In this document: positions 41,034 through 49,931 of the stretch, piece by piece | How positions within the stretch are numbered: position 1 is the first letter of the stretch | Layout of the letters: every line of letters begins with the position of its first letter | Assembly (NCBI RefSeq): GCF_014650555.1 | Contig: NZ_BMVE01000020.1 | Location: 46,060 to 110,059 of the forward strand | Source of the DNA: Streptomyces goshikiensis | GTDB lineage: Bacteria; Actinomycetota; Actinomycetes; Streptomycetales; Streptomycetaceae | Length of the DNA: 64,000 nucleotides | Direction of reading: 5' to 3' | Made by a program: the position numbers and the translations under genes | Notes under the pieces: model-generated | Told to the model about the DNA's origin: nothing | Seen by the model: only the letters and a program-made list of their open reading frames with translations | The model's database searches: none

Positions 41034-43106
41034 CTATGTGGCGTTGGCTGCGGAGCTGACGGTGAGCGGGTCGGTGCGGTACATGACGTAGACCCGCCCG
41101 TCTTGCATGGCGCAGGAGATTTCGTCCATGGGGTGGATGGTCCGGCCGCCGGGGAAGTTGCCGCCGGCCCACATGTTCTGGGACGGGAGCCAGTGCATCT
41201 GGTAGAGATCGCCCCGATTGTGGAGGAAGACCTCCAGCCCGCCGCTGTGGGAGAGCAGGGTCGGGCCGTGGGCGTAGTTGGGGTGGCTGATGCCCGCGAT
41301 GCGGGTCCAGCTCACATTGTTCCCCGAGGTGGAGGCGTTGCTGGCGTGGAACCCGTTGTCCATGCCGCGTGCGACCCGCCACAGCTTCCCGCTGTTGCTG
41401 GCCATGCTCACCGGACTGTCCAGCTTCCAGCCCAGGTTGTCGAGCTTGGGTTCGATCCAGCGGTTGCCGTCATGGCAGTTGGTGTGGGGATCGCCGGCCC
41501 CGCCGATGTGGGTGAGCCACAGCCGGTCGTCGTGGACGGCCAGCGCCGGGGCGATGCGGGACCCAAAGCCGAAGATCCGCTCTCGGCGGGTCCAGGAGCT
41601 GCCGTCGAAGGTGAAGTAGCCGACCGTGTCGTCGGTGCCGGTGTGGGCACACCAGAGTTTGTCCCGCCAGACGGCGAGGGCGGGTGCGATGTCGGAGTAC
41701 TCCTCGTTGATCTGTCGCGGGGTGCTCCAGACGCCGTCGGCGTGGGTGGTCCACATCAGCGCACGGTCGGCGCGGTTGAACAGGACGTGGAGCCGGTTCC
41801 GGTAGAAGGCGATGGCGGGGGGTGTGATCGACTGCCAGGGCAGAGGGATGGGGGTGGTCCAGCGGTTGCCCTGTTCCTGGACGAGGTACTGGAGGGTACC
41901 GACGGGGAAGGGGACCTTCTCGGGGCTGGCGTACTTGAGCTTCAGGACGTGGTGCCCGTCGCCGTTGAAGTGCAGGTCGACGCTGCCTCGCTCCGACAGC
42001 AGCGCGAGGTCGTGGCGGTCGAGGTAGATCGCGCGAGCGCAGGACAGGTCGTCCTCGTTGCGCAAATGGCTCATCAGGATGACGCCCAGGGTGTTGATGT
42101 CGGCCAGGATGCCGGCGATGCCGCCCCCGGGCAGGTTGGCGCCGACCTGGAACCAGGGGGTGTCGAAGATGCTCTGCGACAGCTGCCGCAGGCGTGCGTG
42201 CAGGGCGTCGTACCACTCGCTGGAGCTCTGGTCGGCTTCGAAGCAGAAGACCTGCAGGATCAGATGGCCTGCGACCTGCCCGTCGAAGATGACGCGGTTG
42301 GAACCGAAGGTGCGGGTGTCACCCTTTTTGACGCTGCCGAACTCCTCCGACCGGTAGGCGGGGCCGGCTGCTTTGTCACTGCCGGACGACGCGCACCAGT
42401 AGGTCTCGTCCTTGGTGCCGCCCTGGTCGCCTTGAGCCCGCAGTACATGGAAGCTCTCCAGCTCCAGACGCACCCGAACCGGATCGAACCCGCTCACCCC
42501 CGCCGCTGAACCCTCGGCCGCCAGAGTGCCCTCGCCATCCGGCGCGACGGCGAGCGTGTCGGGGGAGACGACAACGGCTCCGGGCATGGCCGAGGTACCG
42601 GCCCGCCAGGTACGCAGAGCATCGACGAACTCAGGACCGTCCACCCCCTCTCCTAGAGCGAACCCTTCCCGGCTGACCAACGCGGTGTTCGGCTGAGCCA
42701 TCGTCTCGCGGGCCATCGCCTGCCAGTCCTGCTGGTACTGCGCCCAGTCGTAGGCCTGCCCGAGGGGCCGGCCGGTGACGGACACCGGGAACGGCAGGCC
42801 GGTGCTGTACGTGACCAGGAACAGGTACAGCTTCCCCAGGCCGATGAGGTGCGCTTGCGGCATCGCGGTGAGCATGGCCTGGACCAGGCGGTTCTCAAGG
42901 TCTCCGAGCTGATGCCCCTGCTCCGTGCGGGCAGCGGCGCGCAGCGCCACGGCGAGCATCAGGTTCGCCCGCGTCCCCTCGCGAGCCTGGGGCCGCACCA
43001 ACGGGGACGGGTGCCCACCGGTCAGGATCTGCCGCAGCCTCTCCAATCGCGGATCGTCCAGGACGCTGTCCGGGTTCCCGGCCGTCGTGCTCTCGTCCAG
43101 TGCCAC
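41034..43106 (-). CDS. Two-part protein with C-terminal beta-propeller
   Basis: 690 residues from GTG 43106, chosen because GAAGGAG lies 6 nt upstream; open sequence further upstream is not protein-like. Residues 1-390 form a domain I do not recognise, including 'GKLYLFLVTYSTGLPFPVSV', 'RVRLELESFHVLRAQGDQGG' and 'ILQVFCFEADQSSSEWYD'. From about 405 to 690 there are repeated strands of the form IAFYRNRLHVLF, LAVWRDKLWCAH, LAVHDDRLWLTH and SNSGKLWRVARG, a sialidase-like or tachylectin-like propeller. No signal peptide is seen. It is unrelated in repeat type to the kelch proteins of the Tc locus. A carbohydrate-binding role is possible. Recombinase relics lie just downstream. Confidence 0.72.
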   Translation of the reverse strand: MALDESTTAGNPDSVLDDPRLERLRQILTGGHPSPLVRPQAREGTRANLMLAVALRAAARTEQGHQLGDLENRLVQAMLTAMPQAHLIGLGKLYLFLVTYSTGLPFPVSVTGRPLGQAYDWAQYQQDWQAMARETMAQPNTALVSREGFALGEGVDGPEFVDALRTWRAGTSAMPGAVVVSPDTLAVAPDGEGTLAAEGSAAGVSGFDPVRVRLELESFHVLRAQGDQGGTKDETYWCASSGSDKAAGPAYRSEEFGSVKKGDTRTFGSNRVIFDGQVAGHLILQVFCFEADQSSSEWYDALHARLRQLSQSIFDTPWFQVGANLPGGGIAGILADINTLGVILMSHLRNEDDLSCARAIYLDRHDLALLSERGSVDLHFNGDGHHVLKLKYASPEKVPFPVGTLQYLVQEQGNRWTTPIPLPWQSITPPAIAFYRNRLHVLFNRADRALMWTTHADGVWSTPRQINEEYSDIAPALAVWRDKLWCAHTGTDDTVGYFTFDGSSWTRRERIFGFGSRIAPALAVHDDRLWLTHIGGAGDPHTNCHDGNRWIEPKLDNLGWKLDSPVSMASNSGKLWRVARGMDNGFHASNASTSGNNVSWTRIAGISHPNYAHGPTLLSHSGGLEVFLHNRGDLYQMHWLPSQNMWAGGNFPGGRTIHPMDEISCAMQDGRVYVMYRTDPLTVSSAANAT

Positions 43107-43515
43107 AGCTTCTCCTTCGCTCGCGTGGGCGGATATCGCTGTCCGCACCGCTGCGGCGACGCTATGTTCCGGCCCGACGCCTTCCGGGGAAATGAGCGTG
43201 CGCAGCTGAAAACCGTCTGAGAATGGCCAAGCCCGCCCATTCGGCCCAGGTGCCTCCCGATTACCCCGCGGGTTGCTGACGGCGTGTGAGGGCCGGGTGG
43301 CTGACCGGCGGTGGGAGCCATGGGCGGCCGCGACCAAGGCTGCAAGGCAACCGCGCCCCGGTGCTGGAAGGCGCAGCTTCGCGCGGTACGGACGCGGGCA
43401 TCACCCGGCGCGAGGCGGCCGAGGGCCATCGACGACGACATGATCACCTTCTCCATCGCGCCGCGGAACAAAGGTGTCCCCGTCCCGGAGATCTTTGACC
43501 GGAGCGCGGACGCTC

Positions 43516-43541
43516 CGTGACGTCGGCGGACCGATGTCACG
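43516..43541. terminator. Hairpin downstream of yceI
   Basis: Arms of 11 bases (43516-43526 and 43531-43541) pair with one G-T mismatch around a CGGA loop. A second perfect hairpin, GGAGCG-cgga-CGCTCC, abuts it at 43501-43516. Both lie just past the yceI stop on the minus strand. The gap 43107-43589 holds no convincing gene; one short plus-strand frame ending 'SIAPRNKGVPVPEIFDRSAD' may be a remnant. Confidence 0.5.
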
Positions 43542-43589
43542 GGGCGTCTTCCTCGGACCGGCTGTCCGGACGGCTTCCGGATACCGGCT

Positions 43590-44147
43590 CTAGCCCTGCT
43601 TGATCGCGGAGATGTCGAACTCCAGGACGACCTTGTCGCCGACCAGGACTCCGCCGCCTTCCAGGGCGGCGTTCCAGGTCACGCCGTACTCCTTGCGGGA
43701 GATGGTCACCGATCCTTCCAGGCCGACCCGCAGGTTGCCGTAGGGGTCGACGGCATGGCCGGTGTACTCGAAGTCGATGGTGACCGGCCGGGTGGTGTCC
43801 TTGATGGTCAGGTCGCCGGTGACGCGGTACTCGGTGTCGGATTGCGCCTCGACCGAGGTGGTGCGGAAGGTGATGTCGGGGAAGTTGGGAGCGTCCAGGA
43901 AGTCGTTGGTGCGCAGATGTTGGTCGCGCTGTTCGACACCGGTGTCGATGCTCTCGGTCTTCATCACCACTTGGGCGGTGGATCGGGCCGGATCGGCTCC
44001 GTCCAGGTGGGCGGTGCCCTCGAACTGGTGGAACGCGCCGCGGACCTTGGTGACCATGGCGTGGCGGGCGATGAACCCGATCCTGGTGTGGGCGGGGTCG
44101 AGGACGTAGTCCCCGGTGAGCTCGGTGAGGGCGGGCGACGTGGTCAA
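43590..44147 (-). CDS. YceI-family lipid/isoprenoid-binding protein
   Basis: 185 residues starting at TTG 44147, with CGGAGG 6-7 nt upstream. It shows the YceI beta-barrel throughout: GDYVLDPAHTRIGFIARHAMVTKVRG at the N-terminus, then LRTNDFLDAPNFPDITFRTT, then VTGDLTIKDTTRPVTIDF, and a C-terminal FDISAIKQG. Homologues bind long-chain lipids such as polyisoprenoids. There is no signal peptide, so it is cytoplasmic, as for most Streptomyces copies. It appears monocistronic. Confidence 0.9.
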   Translation of the reverse strand: MTTSPALTELTGDYVLDPAHTRIGFIARHAMVTKVRGAFHQFEGTAHLDGADPARSTAQVVMKTESIDTGVEQRDQHLRTNDFLDAPNFPDITFRTTSVEAQSDTEYRVTGDLTIKDTTRPVTIDFEYTGHAVDPYGNLRVGLEGSVTISRKEYGVTWNAALEGGGVLVGDKVVLEFDISAIKQG

Positions 44148-44636
44148 GGTGCCTCCGTAGGTCCTGGGTCCCGGCGGCGGTCCGCCCGGAACGGTTCCGG
44201 AGCCACGCTAGGACGTGACCGGCTCCCGCCCGGCCAGACGCACGGGTCGCCCGCGGAGTACACCTGATCGCAGACCTGGGTGGGGGCGATGGGAGGAATG
44301 GACGGGGATGACGAGTCCCTGCATGGCCGGCTCTACGGCACGGATCACGACCCCCCGAACCCCGGCCCGCGGGCCGGCCGTGCTCCCTCGCGGGACATCC
44401 CAGGACATCGAGTCCACCTCCGAGTGGGGAAGCGAGGACGCCCTGGAGGAGCTGGTGGGCTCCAAGCAGGGCGAGAAGGTCTCCCCAGATGTATCGGCCT
44501 CGACACGACTCCGGCGCGGCGCCGTCGCGGATTTCAGGCGAGGTCTTCTGCCCAGCCGCCGGGATAAGAAGCAAGTGAGAATCGAATGCATTTCCTGGAT
44601 GCGGCAGGGCACACGGTGCTTCGGAGGTTGATAACT
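44148..44636. other. Intergenic region, no supported gene
   Basis: The gap separates yceI from the small hydrophobic protein gene. Frames on both strands are Arg/Ser-rich or mixed. A plus-strand piece 'SEDALEELVGSKQGEKVSPD' (about 44430-44490) looks protein-like but has no start or family match. The promoter and the ribosome binding site CGGAGG (44622-44627) of the next gene are at the right end. Confidence 0.4.
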
Positions 44637-44798
44637 ATGGTTCCCCTGCTTCTCGTTCTTCTGCTGGTCCTTCTTCTCTTCGGCGCTGGTTTCGCGGTGA
44701 AGATTCTTTGGTGGGTGGCTATCGCAGTCCTGATCCTGTGGCTGATCGGTTTCGTCGCCCGACCCAAGGGCGGTAGCGGCCGCTGGTATCGCTGGTAG
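44637..44798 (+). CDS. Small hydrophobic membrane protein
   Basis: 53 residues from ATG 44637 (MVPLLLVLLLVLLLFG), with CGGAGG 9 nt upstream. Two hydrophobic helices are separated by 'AGFAVKILWWVAIAV' and followed by a basic, Trp-rich tail GGSGRWYRW. This is a widespread Streptomyces 'hydrophobic protein' type of unknown function. It neighbours other small stress-type proteins (PRC barrel, CsbD). A strong hairpin follows. Confidence 0.75.
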   Translation: MVPLLLVLLLVLLLFGAGFAVKILWWVAIAVLILWLIGFVARPKGGSGRWYRW

Positions 44799-44828
44799 CC
44801 GTACGGCAAGACGCAGTTCTGACACTGC

Positions 44829-44876
44829 ATGGCGGTGGCCGGTCACCCCTTCCTAGGGGGGACCGGACACCGCCAT
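44829..44876 (+). terminator. Hairpin after the small hydrophobic protein gene
   Basis: Two 21-base arms (44829-44849 and 44856-44876) pair with two mismatches around a 6-base loop. The hairpin lies 30 nt past the stop codon and has no U tract. The rest of the gap up to the PRC-barrel gene (44877-45182) has no gene; it includes a GGGAGG at 45118-45123 before an alternative GTG start at 45129. Confidence 0.6.
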
Positions 44877-45182
44877 GTCGTTGTCGGCAGGCCGTCGACA
44901 GACACGGAACGGATAAAGGTGCGGATAAAGGCGCATCTCGGGGGCATCCGAAGGGCAGCCGGGGTGGTCGCCGTGACACAGCAGGGGACCTGCTCACCTC
45001 CAATGATCGACGGCCGCCCCGGCCCCGCATTTCGATCCGGGTGCGTGAAGCCGAAAAGGCGGGGCAGGTGAAGTCCAGGCGGAACGCAGCACTACCGCCG
45101 AGCACGACGTACGGAACAGGGAGGATCGGTGGAGAATTCATTCTTCCGCCGTCCCCCGTTGACCGGAGGAGTTGTTTTTCGC

Positions 45183-45551
45183 GTGACTGAGCATGTGTGG
45201 AGTTACCAGCCGACCGCGGGCCACCTGGCCGGTACGGACCTGACCGGCTACAAGGTCGAGGCGACCGACGGCAGCATCGGCAAGGTCGACAAGCACTCCG
45301 ACGAGGTCGGTGACGCCTACCTGGTCGTGGACACCGGCGTATGGATCTTCGGCAAGGAGGTCCTGCTGCCGGCCAGCACCGTCGTCAGGATCGACCCGGA
45401 GGACAAGAAGATCTTCGTCGACCGCACCAAGGAACAGATCAAGAGCGCCCCCGAGTTCCACCGGGACAAGCACCTCGGCGACACCGGCTACCGGGAAGAG
45501 CTGGGCACCTACTACGGTGCCGGCGCCCCCTTCGGCGGCCGACCCGCCTGA
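45183..45551 (+). CDS. PRC-barrel domain stress protein
   Basis: 122 residues from GTG 45183 (MTEHVWSYQPTAGHLAGTDL). A GTG at 45129 with a better-spaced GGGAGG would add 18 residues, but homologues start at MxEHVW. The PRC beta-barrel core runs from GYKVEATDGSIGKVDKHSDE through VVDTGVWIFGKEVLLPASTV, followed by a 'KSAPEFHRDKHLGDTGYREE' tail. PRC-barrel proteins of this length are common stress-induced cytoplasmic proteins in Streptomyces, function unknown. A very strong hairpin follows 7 nt after the stop. Confidence 0.85.
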   Translation: MTEHVWSYQPTAGHLAGTDLTGYKVEATDGSIGKVDKHSDEVGDAYLVVDTGVWIFGKEVLLPASTVVRIDPEDKKIFVDRTKEQIKSAPEFHRDKHLGDTGYREELGTYYGAGAPFGGRPA

Positions 45552-45558
45552 TCGCGTT

Positions 45559-45614
45559 CCCGCACGACGCCGGTCCCGACACCCTCCTGGGTGTCGGGAC
45601 CGGCGTCGTGCGGG
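45559..45614. terminator. 26-bp perfect-stem terminator between convergent genes
   Basis: Arms 45559-45584 and 45589-45614 are perfectly complementary over 26 bp around a 4-base TCCT loop. The right arm touches the stop codon of the convergent ATP-grasp gene at 45615. There is no U tract. It should act in both directions, and the antiparallel transcripts overlap exactly through it. Confidence 0.8.
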
Positions 45615-46895
45615 TCACCCGCCCTCGAATTCGAAGACCTCGGCCAACGCGTGCTCCTGCTCCTCCACGTCGCCGGCGCTCCCCGCAATCACCGCGTACC
45701 GCCAGGAACGGCCGTCGGGCGGCGCGTCCGCGTAGAGAACCACGCCCTCGCCGCGATCCGGGTCGAACGCGAGGCGCGATGCGCGCAGCCGGGCGAGGGC
45801 TCCGTCGAAGTCCATGGGGCTCCGCGTCCAGCCCTTCGCCACCGACCAGGCCGGGCGGGGTTCGGCCGATCCCGCGGTCAGCCGGGTGACCATGGTGTGG
45901 GGTGTGGTGGTGGCCGTACGGCGGATGTTGCTCTCACTCGCGTACGCGACGCCGTCCGCGTCGACCAGCCCGTCGAGCCCGAAGGGCCCGGCGTAGCCGT
46001 GGCCGGCCAGATGCCTGCCCAGGGCCGCCCCCCACTCCTCCAGCTCTTCGGCGACGTGCGCGCAGGACGGCGGCAGCGGAGAGGCGTATCCAGTGAAGGC
46101 GCCCTGAACCGTACGCATCGCACCGCTGAAGAGCGCGTGTGTCCCGGAAGCGGCGACTTCCAGCTGGATACTGACCGACTCGGCCACGTCGAGGCGTTCC
46201 TCCACCACCCACAGGCCGTCGGGCCCACCGACCGTATCGAGGGGCATGCTCGCCCCGCCCCTCAGATCGTCGCGGGACACGAAGCGCATCCCGTGCCCTC
46301 CGGCCGAACGGTCAGGCTTCACCACGACGCACTCGTGGTCCCGCAGGAGCTCGCGGGCCACGCCTTCGGTCTCCGGGCGTCGGCACATCCGCCCCGCAGG
46401 CAGCCGCATGCCCAACTGCTCGGCCGTCTCGCGGAACCCGGTCTTCGTGTTGAGCAGCATGGTCATCCGCAGCGCGGCCTCGGCAGCCTCGACCGTGGGG
46501 TACGGATGGACGGCGACACCGATGTCCCGGGCGAACGCGATCGCCGACGCGTCCAGCGCCGTCGGCAGCAGCGCCGCACCCCGGTCACCGGCGAGAGCCC
46601 GGACGTGCTCGACGAGGCCGGCCTCGCGCACCGCCCGAGCCAGCGGCACGGAGCCGGCGGGAGGCACCTCGATGACAGCCACCGACTCCGGGGGCACCCC
46701 GGTCAGGTCGTACACGTACCGCAGGAACTCCCGGCTCAGTGGCACGGGAGTGACGAACATGTCCCCGGGCCGGAGCAGCCACGCCTTTCGCGGCGCCTGC
46801 TGGGCCCACTGCGTCAGGATCTGCCCTTCGTTGAGATCCACCGCCAAGTCCGAGAGGAAGTTCGCGAACACGACGATCGGGCCCGTCTCCGTCAC
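45615..46895 (-). CDS. PreATP-grasp / PGM1-like peptide ligase
   Basis: 426 residues from GTG 46895, with GGAGGAG upstream. The N-terminal preATP-grasp domain has VVFANFLSDLAVDLNEGQIL and LTGVPPESVAVIEVPPAGSV. The ATP-grasp part has HECVVVKPDRSAGGHGMRF (nucleotide loop), WVVEERLDVAESVSIQL, GPFGLDGLVDADG (metal site) and ASESNIRRTATTTPH. This matches the family of PGM1, the ligase of pheganomycin biosynthesis, which joins a peptide to a nonribosomal amino acid. No precursor peptide or other pathway gene is evident nearby apart from the divergent methyltransferase. The gap 46896-47249 has no supported gene. Confidence 0.82.
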   Translation of the reverse strand: MTETGPIVVFANFLSDLAVDLNEGQILTQWAQQAPRKAWLLRPGDMFVTPVPLSREFLRYVYDLTGVPPESVAVIEVPPAGSVPLARAVREAGLVEHVRALAGDRGAALLPTALDASAIAFARDIGVAVHPYPTVEAAEAALRMTMLLNTKTGFRETAEQLGMRLPAGRMCRRPETEGVARELLRDHECVVVKPDRSAGGHGMRFVSRDDLRGGASMPLDTVGGPDGLWVVEERLDVAESVSIQLEVAASGTHALFSGAMRTVQGAFTGYASPLPPSCAHVAEELEEWGAALGRHLAGHGYAGPFGLDGLVDADGVAYASESNIRRTATTTPHTMVTRLTAGSAEPRPAWSVAKGWTRSPMDFDGALARLRASRLAFDPDRGEGVVLYADAPPDGRSWRYAVIAGSAGDVEEQEHALAEVFEFEGG

Positions 46896-47249
46896 CGCTC
46901 TGCTCCTCCGGTCGCCCGTACGGCTGCCCCGCTCCCGCCAGGGGCCCTCTGAACGTAGCCTCTGGCGCACCCTGCGCATTGGCGCCCCTTCGCGTCCGAA
47001 GGGGTGAACTCCACCAGGCAGCGGTCGACCCGGGTACCACCCACGGCCGGTTCAAGCCATTCCGTCCGCCTTCAGGCTCGAGCACGCTCACGAACCACAC
47101 CCTTGGGTCCTTCCTCTGCCTGCGTGGTATCGCCCCGGGCGGCTGAACCGATCAGGCACGCGTGGTTGACGTCTGCCCGAGGCGGACGGTGGGCTTCGGC
47201 GCCGACTTGGTCGGTAGGGTGACCGCTTGCCGATGGGGGAGTCGAGGGG

Positions 47250-48074
47250 ATGCGCATGACCGCAGAGGGACAGGTCGACATGGCACGCAGTCAGGTGTTC
47301 GGCGAGGTGGCCGAGCTCTACGACGCAGCCCGCCCCGGGTACTCGAACGAGCTGGTCGCGGACGTGCTGGCGTACGCGGCTCTGGGGGACCGCGCGGCGG
47401 TGGAGATCGGCGCGGGTACCGGGAAGGCCACGGTGCCGTTCGCCGAGCTGGGCACTCCACTCGTGTGCCTTGAGCCCGACCCGCGCATGGCCGAGGTTCT
47501 GCGCCGCAATACGGAGCGCTATTCCGGGGTCCAGGTCGAGGTCGACGGCTTCGAGAGCTGGCAGCCGGGCGGGCGACGCTTCGGGCTCCTCCTCGCCGCC
47601 TCGTCCTGGCACTGGGTGGCCCCGGACCGGCGCTGGGACCTGGTCCACGACGCCCTCGCGCCCGGAGGTGCGGTGGCACTGTTCTGGAACCCGCACGGGG
47701 TTCTTGACGCAGAGCTGCAGACCGCGCTGGCGGAGGTCGACGGCCGTCATGGGATGACCAACACGCCGCACAGCGAGTTGGCGTCCTCCTACGGCGACGT
47801 GGCCGGAAGCTCGCTCGGGCCGGACGGCTGGCCGGAGGCTGAGTGCCGCCGCGACGGTCGGTTCACCGACCTGCGTGCCGTCCGGTACCGGCAGGACCAG
47901 TACTACGACACCGACCGCTACCTGGGGTTGCTTGCCTCGCTGTCGGCATATCGCGTCCTGCCCGCCGACCGGCGCGAGCGGGTCCTGACAGAAACGGCCC
48001 AGGTCCTGGACGCACACGGCGGCGGCATCGACATGGACCACCTCAGCGACCTCTTCCTCGCCCGGGTGCAGTGA
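47250..48074 (+). CDS. Class I SAM-dependent methyltransferase
   Basis: 274 residues from ATG 47250; an in-frame ATG follows at 47256. The SAM-binding motif I is VEIGAGTGKATVPFAELG (about residues 50-67), motif II 'LVCLEPDPRM', and a post-motif segment is LLLAASSWHWVAPDRRWD. The family includes enzymes acting on small molecules; the substrate is unknown. It is divergent from the preATP-grasp ligase, so the two could belong to one small pathway, but nothing else supports this. Confidence 0.88.
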   Translation: MRMTAEGQVDMARSQVFGEVAELYDAARPGYSNELVADVLAYAALGDRAAVEIGAGTGKATVPFAELGTPLVCLEPDPRMAEVLRRNTERYSGVQVEVDGFESWQPGGRRFGLLLAASSWHWVAPDRRWDLVHDALAPGGAVALFWNPHGVLDAELQTALAEVDGRHGMTNTPHSELASSYGDVAGSSLGPDGWPEAECRRDGRFTDLRAVRYRQDQYYDTDRYLGLLASLSAYRVLPADRRERVLTETAQVLDAHGGGIDMDHLSDLFLARVQ

Positions 48075-48194
48075 GCTGGGCACCCTTCGATGTAGTGGTG
48101 ACCCCAGCCGACAACACGAGCAGCCGCCGCGTGATCATCAGGAGCTGCGTGGCCCCGGCGTCTGATCCGCCGGCGACGTCGGGCCCTGCGCCAC

Positions 48195-48323
48195 ATGCTT
48201 ACGGGCGGTCATCGCGAGCGCGAGGATCAGATCGCGGCTGAGCTGCGGGGCCGCCATCCTGTCGGCCACACCGGCGCTGAGCTGTACAAAGTGCTCTCCG
48301 CTCGCCTCGCGCCACATGGCTGA
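48195..48323 (+). CDS. Possible small protein, 42 residues
   Basis: ATG 48195 opens a short frame reading HREREDQIAAELRGRHPVGH and ending KVLSARLAPHG. It looks more protein-like than the surrounding frames. It has no good ribosome binding site and could be the surviving 3' end of a longer gene that decayed upstream (48080-48194). Its stop codon lies within the left arm of the next hairpin. Confidence 0.3.
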   Translation: MLTGGHREREDQIAAELRGRHPVGHTGAELYKVLSARLAPHG

Positions 48324-48357
48324 GCCCCGACCCAGGGGGACGAGGTCGGGGCTCAGC
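48319..48357. terminator. Hairpin between the small plus-strand frame and csbD
   Basis: Perfect 14-bp arms (48319-48332 and 48344-48357) flank an 11-base loop. It lies 27 nt past the CsbD stop on the minus strand and overlaps the stop of the small plus-strand frame, so it may work in both directions. Confidence 0.65.
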
Positions 48358-48384
48358 AGGGAGGACGCGAACGCGTCCGAACGC

Positions 48385-48558
48385 CTAGTGGCGGAAGGTG
48401 TCCTTGATGTCTTCCTTGGCGTGGCGGGCGTTGCCCTTGGCCTGGTCGGCGCGGCCCTCGGCGGTCATCCGCTCGTTGCCGGCCATGCGGCCCATGGCCT
48501 CCTTGGCCTTGCCCTTGGCCTGCTCGATGTGCGCCTTGCTCTTCTCCGTGCCCGACAT
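48385..48558 (-). CDS. CsbD-like stress protein
   Basis: 57 residues from ATG 48558, with GAGGTCC 5-6 nt upstream. The whole length matches the CsbD family: an N-terminal helix KAHIEQAKGKAKEAMGRMAG, then NERMTAEGRADQAKGNARHA and a basic end KEDIKDTFRH. These small hydrophilic proteins are induced in general stress; their mechanism is unknown. The gene is monocistronic, with a hairpin just downstream. Confidence 0.9.
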   Translation of the reverse strand: MSGTEKSKAHIEQAKGKAKEAMGRMAGNERMTAEGRADQAKGNARHAKEDIKDTFRH

Positions 48559-48813
48559 CGGGACCTCCTCGTGTTGTACCGGATTGGTCGTGACCGCTCG
48601 TCTGCTCTCCATCTCTGCTCGTAAACCTGCAACTGCCTGCCGGACCCGGCGGGCGCGGGCGCGGTGTCCGTAAAGCCGGAAGCGGGTCGCTGCCCCACGC
48701 CGCCGGCAGCCGAGCGCCCCCGGCCCGGCATGGAACCAGGCTGCACCTTTCCGTCACCCGGAGGCGCCCCGCCTGCACGTTGTTCGTGGCGATCCGGGGG
48801 TAGCGTCCTCGAC

Positions 48814-49575
48814 ATGGACTTTCGCACCACAGTTGAGCGCGCTCAACGCCTCAAGCAGCTGCACGCCGAGTACAAGCCGCTCGTGCTGCCGACCGTCTGG
48901 GACGTCTGGTCCGCGCGGACGGCAGCCGACGCCGGGTTCCCCGCGCTGACGATCGGCAGTCATCCGCTCGCCGACTCCCGCGGGGCCGAGGACCACGAGG
49001 GCCAGACCTTCGAGGAGGTACTCGCCGCCGTCCGGCCGATCATCGCGGCGGTCGACGTCCCCGTGTCCGTGGACCTGGAGGCCGGGTACGGGCAGCAGCC
49101 CGCGGATCTCATCGCCGGACTCACCGAGGTCGGCGGCGTCGGTCTCAACATCGAGGACACCGTCCACTCGGATGGCGGACGCGTGCGCAGCACGCAGGAG
49201 CACGCGGCCTACATCGCCGGCCTGCGCGCGGCGGCGGACAACGCCGGCATCCCGGTCTGGGTCAACGGGCGCACCGACCTCTTCCTGCATGCGGAGGACG
49301 CCGCCGGTGTCCTCGACGAGGCGATCGAGCGACTGCGAGCCCTGGAACAGGCCGGCGCCGACAGCCTCTACCCGGTGGGCATTCAGGACAACGACGCCCT
49401 GCTCACGAAGGTGATCGCCGCCGTCGCCATTCCCGTGAACTCCACGGCTCATCCCGTCAAGCACGATCTTGAGCGCTTCCGCCGCCTCGGCGTCGGCAGG
49501 ATCACCTACGGCCCGCTGCTGCAGTTCGCGATGACGGACACGATGAAGGACATGCTCGTGCCATGGGCGCCCTGA
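48814..49575 (+). CDS. Isocitrate lyase / PEP mutase-family protein
   Basis: 253 residues from ATG 48814 (MDFRTTVERAQRLKQLH). It has the alpha/beta-barrel of the ICL/PEPM superfamily, with the metal-site segments VPVSVDLEAGYG and GLNIEDTVHSDGG, the catalytic-loop side VWVNGRTDLFLH, and the C-terminal RRLGVGRITYGPLL. The family includes 2-methylisocitrate lyases, oxaloacetate hydrolases and phosphonopyruvate-type enzymes. The ICL signature KKCGH is absent, so isocitrate is an unlikely substrate. It appears to be transcribed alone. Confidence 0.85.
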   Translation: MDFRTTVERAQRLKQLHAEYKPLVLPTVWDVWSARTAADAGFPALTIGSHPLADSRGAEDHEGQTFEEVLAAVRPIIAAVDVPVSVDLEAGYGQQPADLIAGLTEVGGVGLNIEDTVHSDGGRVRSTQEHAAYIAGLRAAADNAGIPVWVNGRTDLFLHAEDAAGVLDEAIERLRALEQAGADSLYPVGIQDNDALLTKVIAAVAIPVNSTAHPVKHDLERFRRLGVGRITYGPLLQFAMTDTMKDMLVPWAP

Positions 49576-49596
49576 CGGGTTGATCGGGCGAGGGAC

Positions 49597-49622
49597 GGGG
49601 CGCCTTCGGGGAAGGGCGCCCC
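49597..49622 (+). terminator. Hairpin after the PEP mutase-family gene
   Basis: Eight-base GC arms (49597-49604 and 49615-49622) around a 10-base loop lie 21 nt downstream of the stop codon. The remaining gap, 49623-49931, holds no convincing gene on either strand. Confidence 0.5.
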
Positions 49623-49931
49623 AGGACGTGCATCCGGTTTCGGCGGCGACGAGCGCGGCGGCGGCGTGGTCGTACGAGGCGGGGCACAGATCCTGCCCGG
49701 TCGAAGAAGCTCTCCACGCTGTCGCCGAGCCCGGAGGGTCCGTGCGCTACCGGGACATCGGACGCGCGCCGGCGGACAACTCCTGCGCACACGACGGACC
49801 TACGGTGACGACCACCTGCGCCGGAGTGCTCTGCACGCGGCCGGGGGAGGCCGCCATCACGGTGGCCGTCCGCACCCCGCACCCCGCGCGCGGCCCCGCA
49901 TACCGCCTGAGACCGAGGAGACAGCACAGAC

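Noticed and set aside
40881..42509. Plus-strand open frame of 542 codons
   Set aside because: Antisense to the beta-propeller gene, which has a good start and repeated strand motifs.
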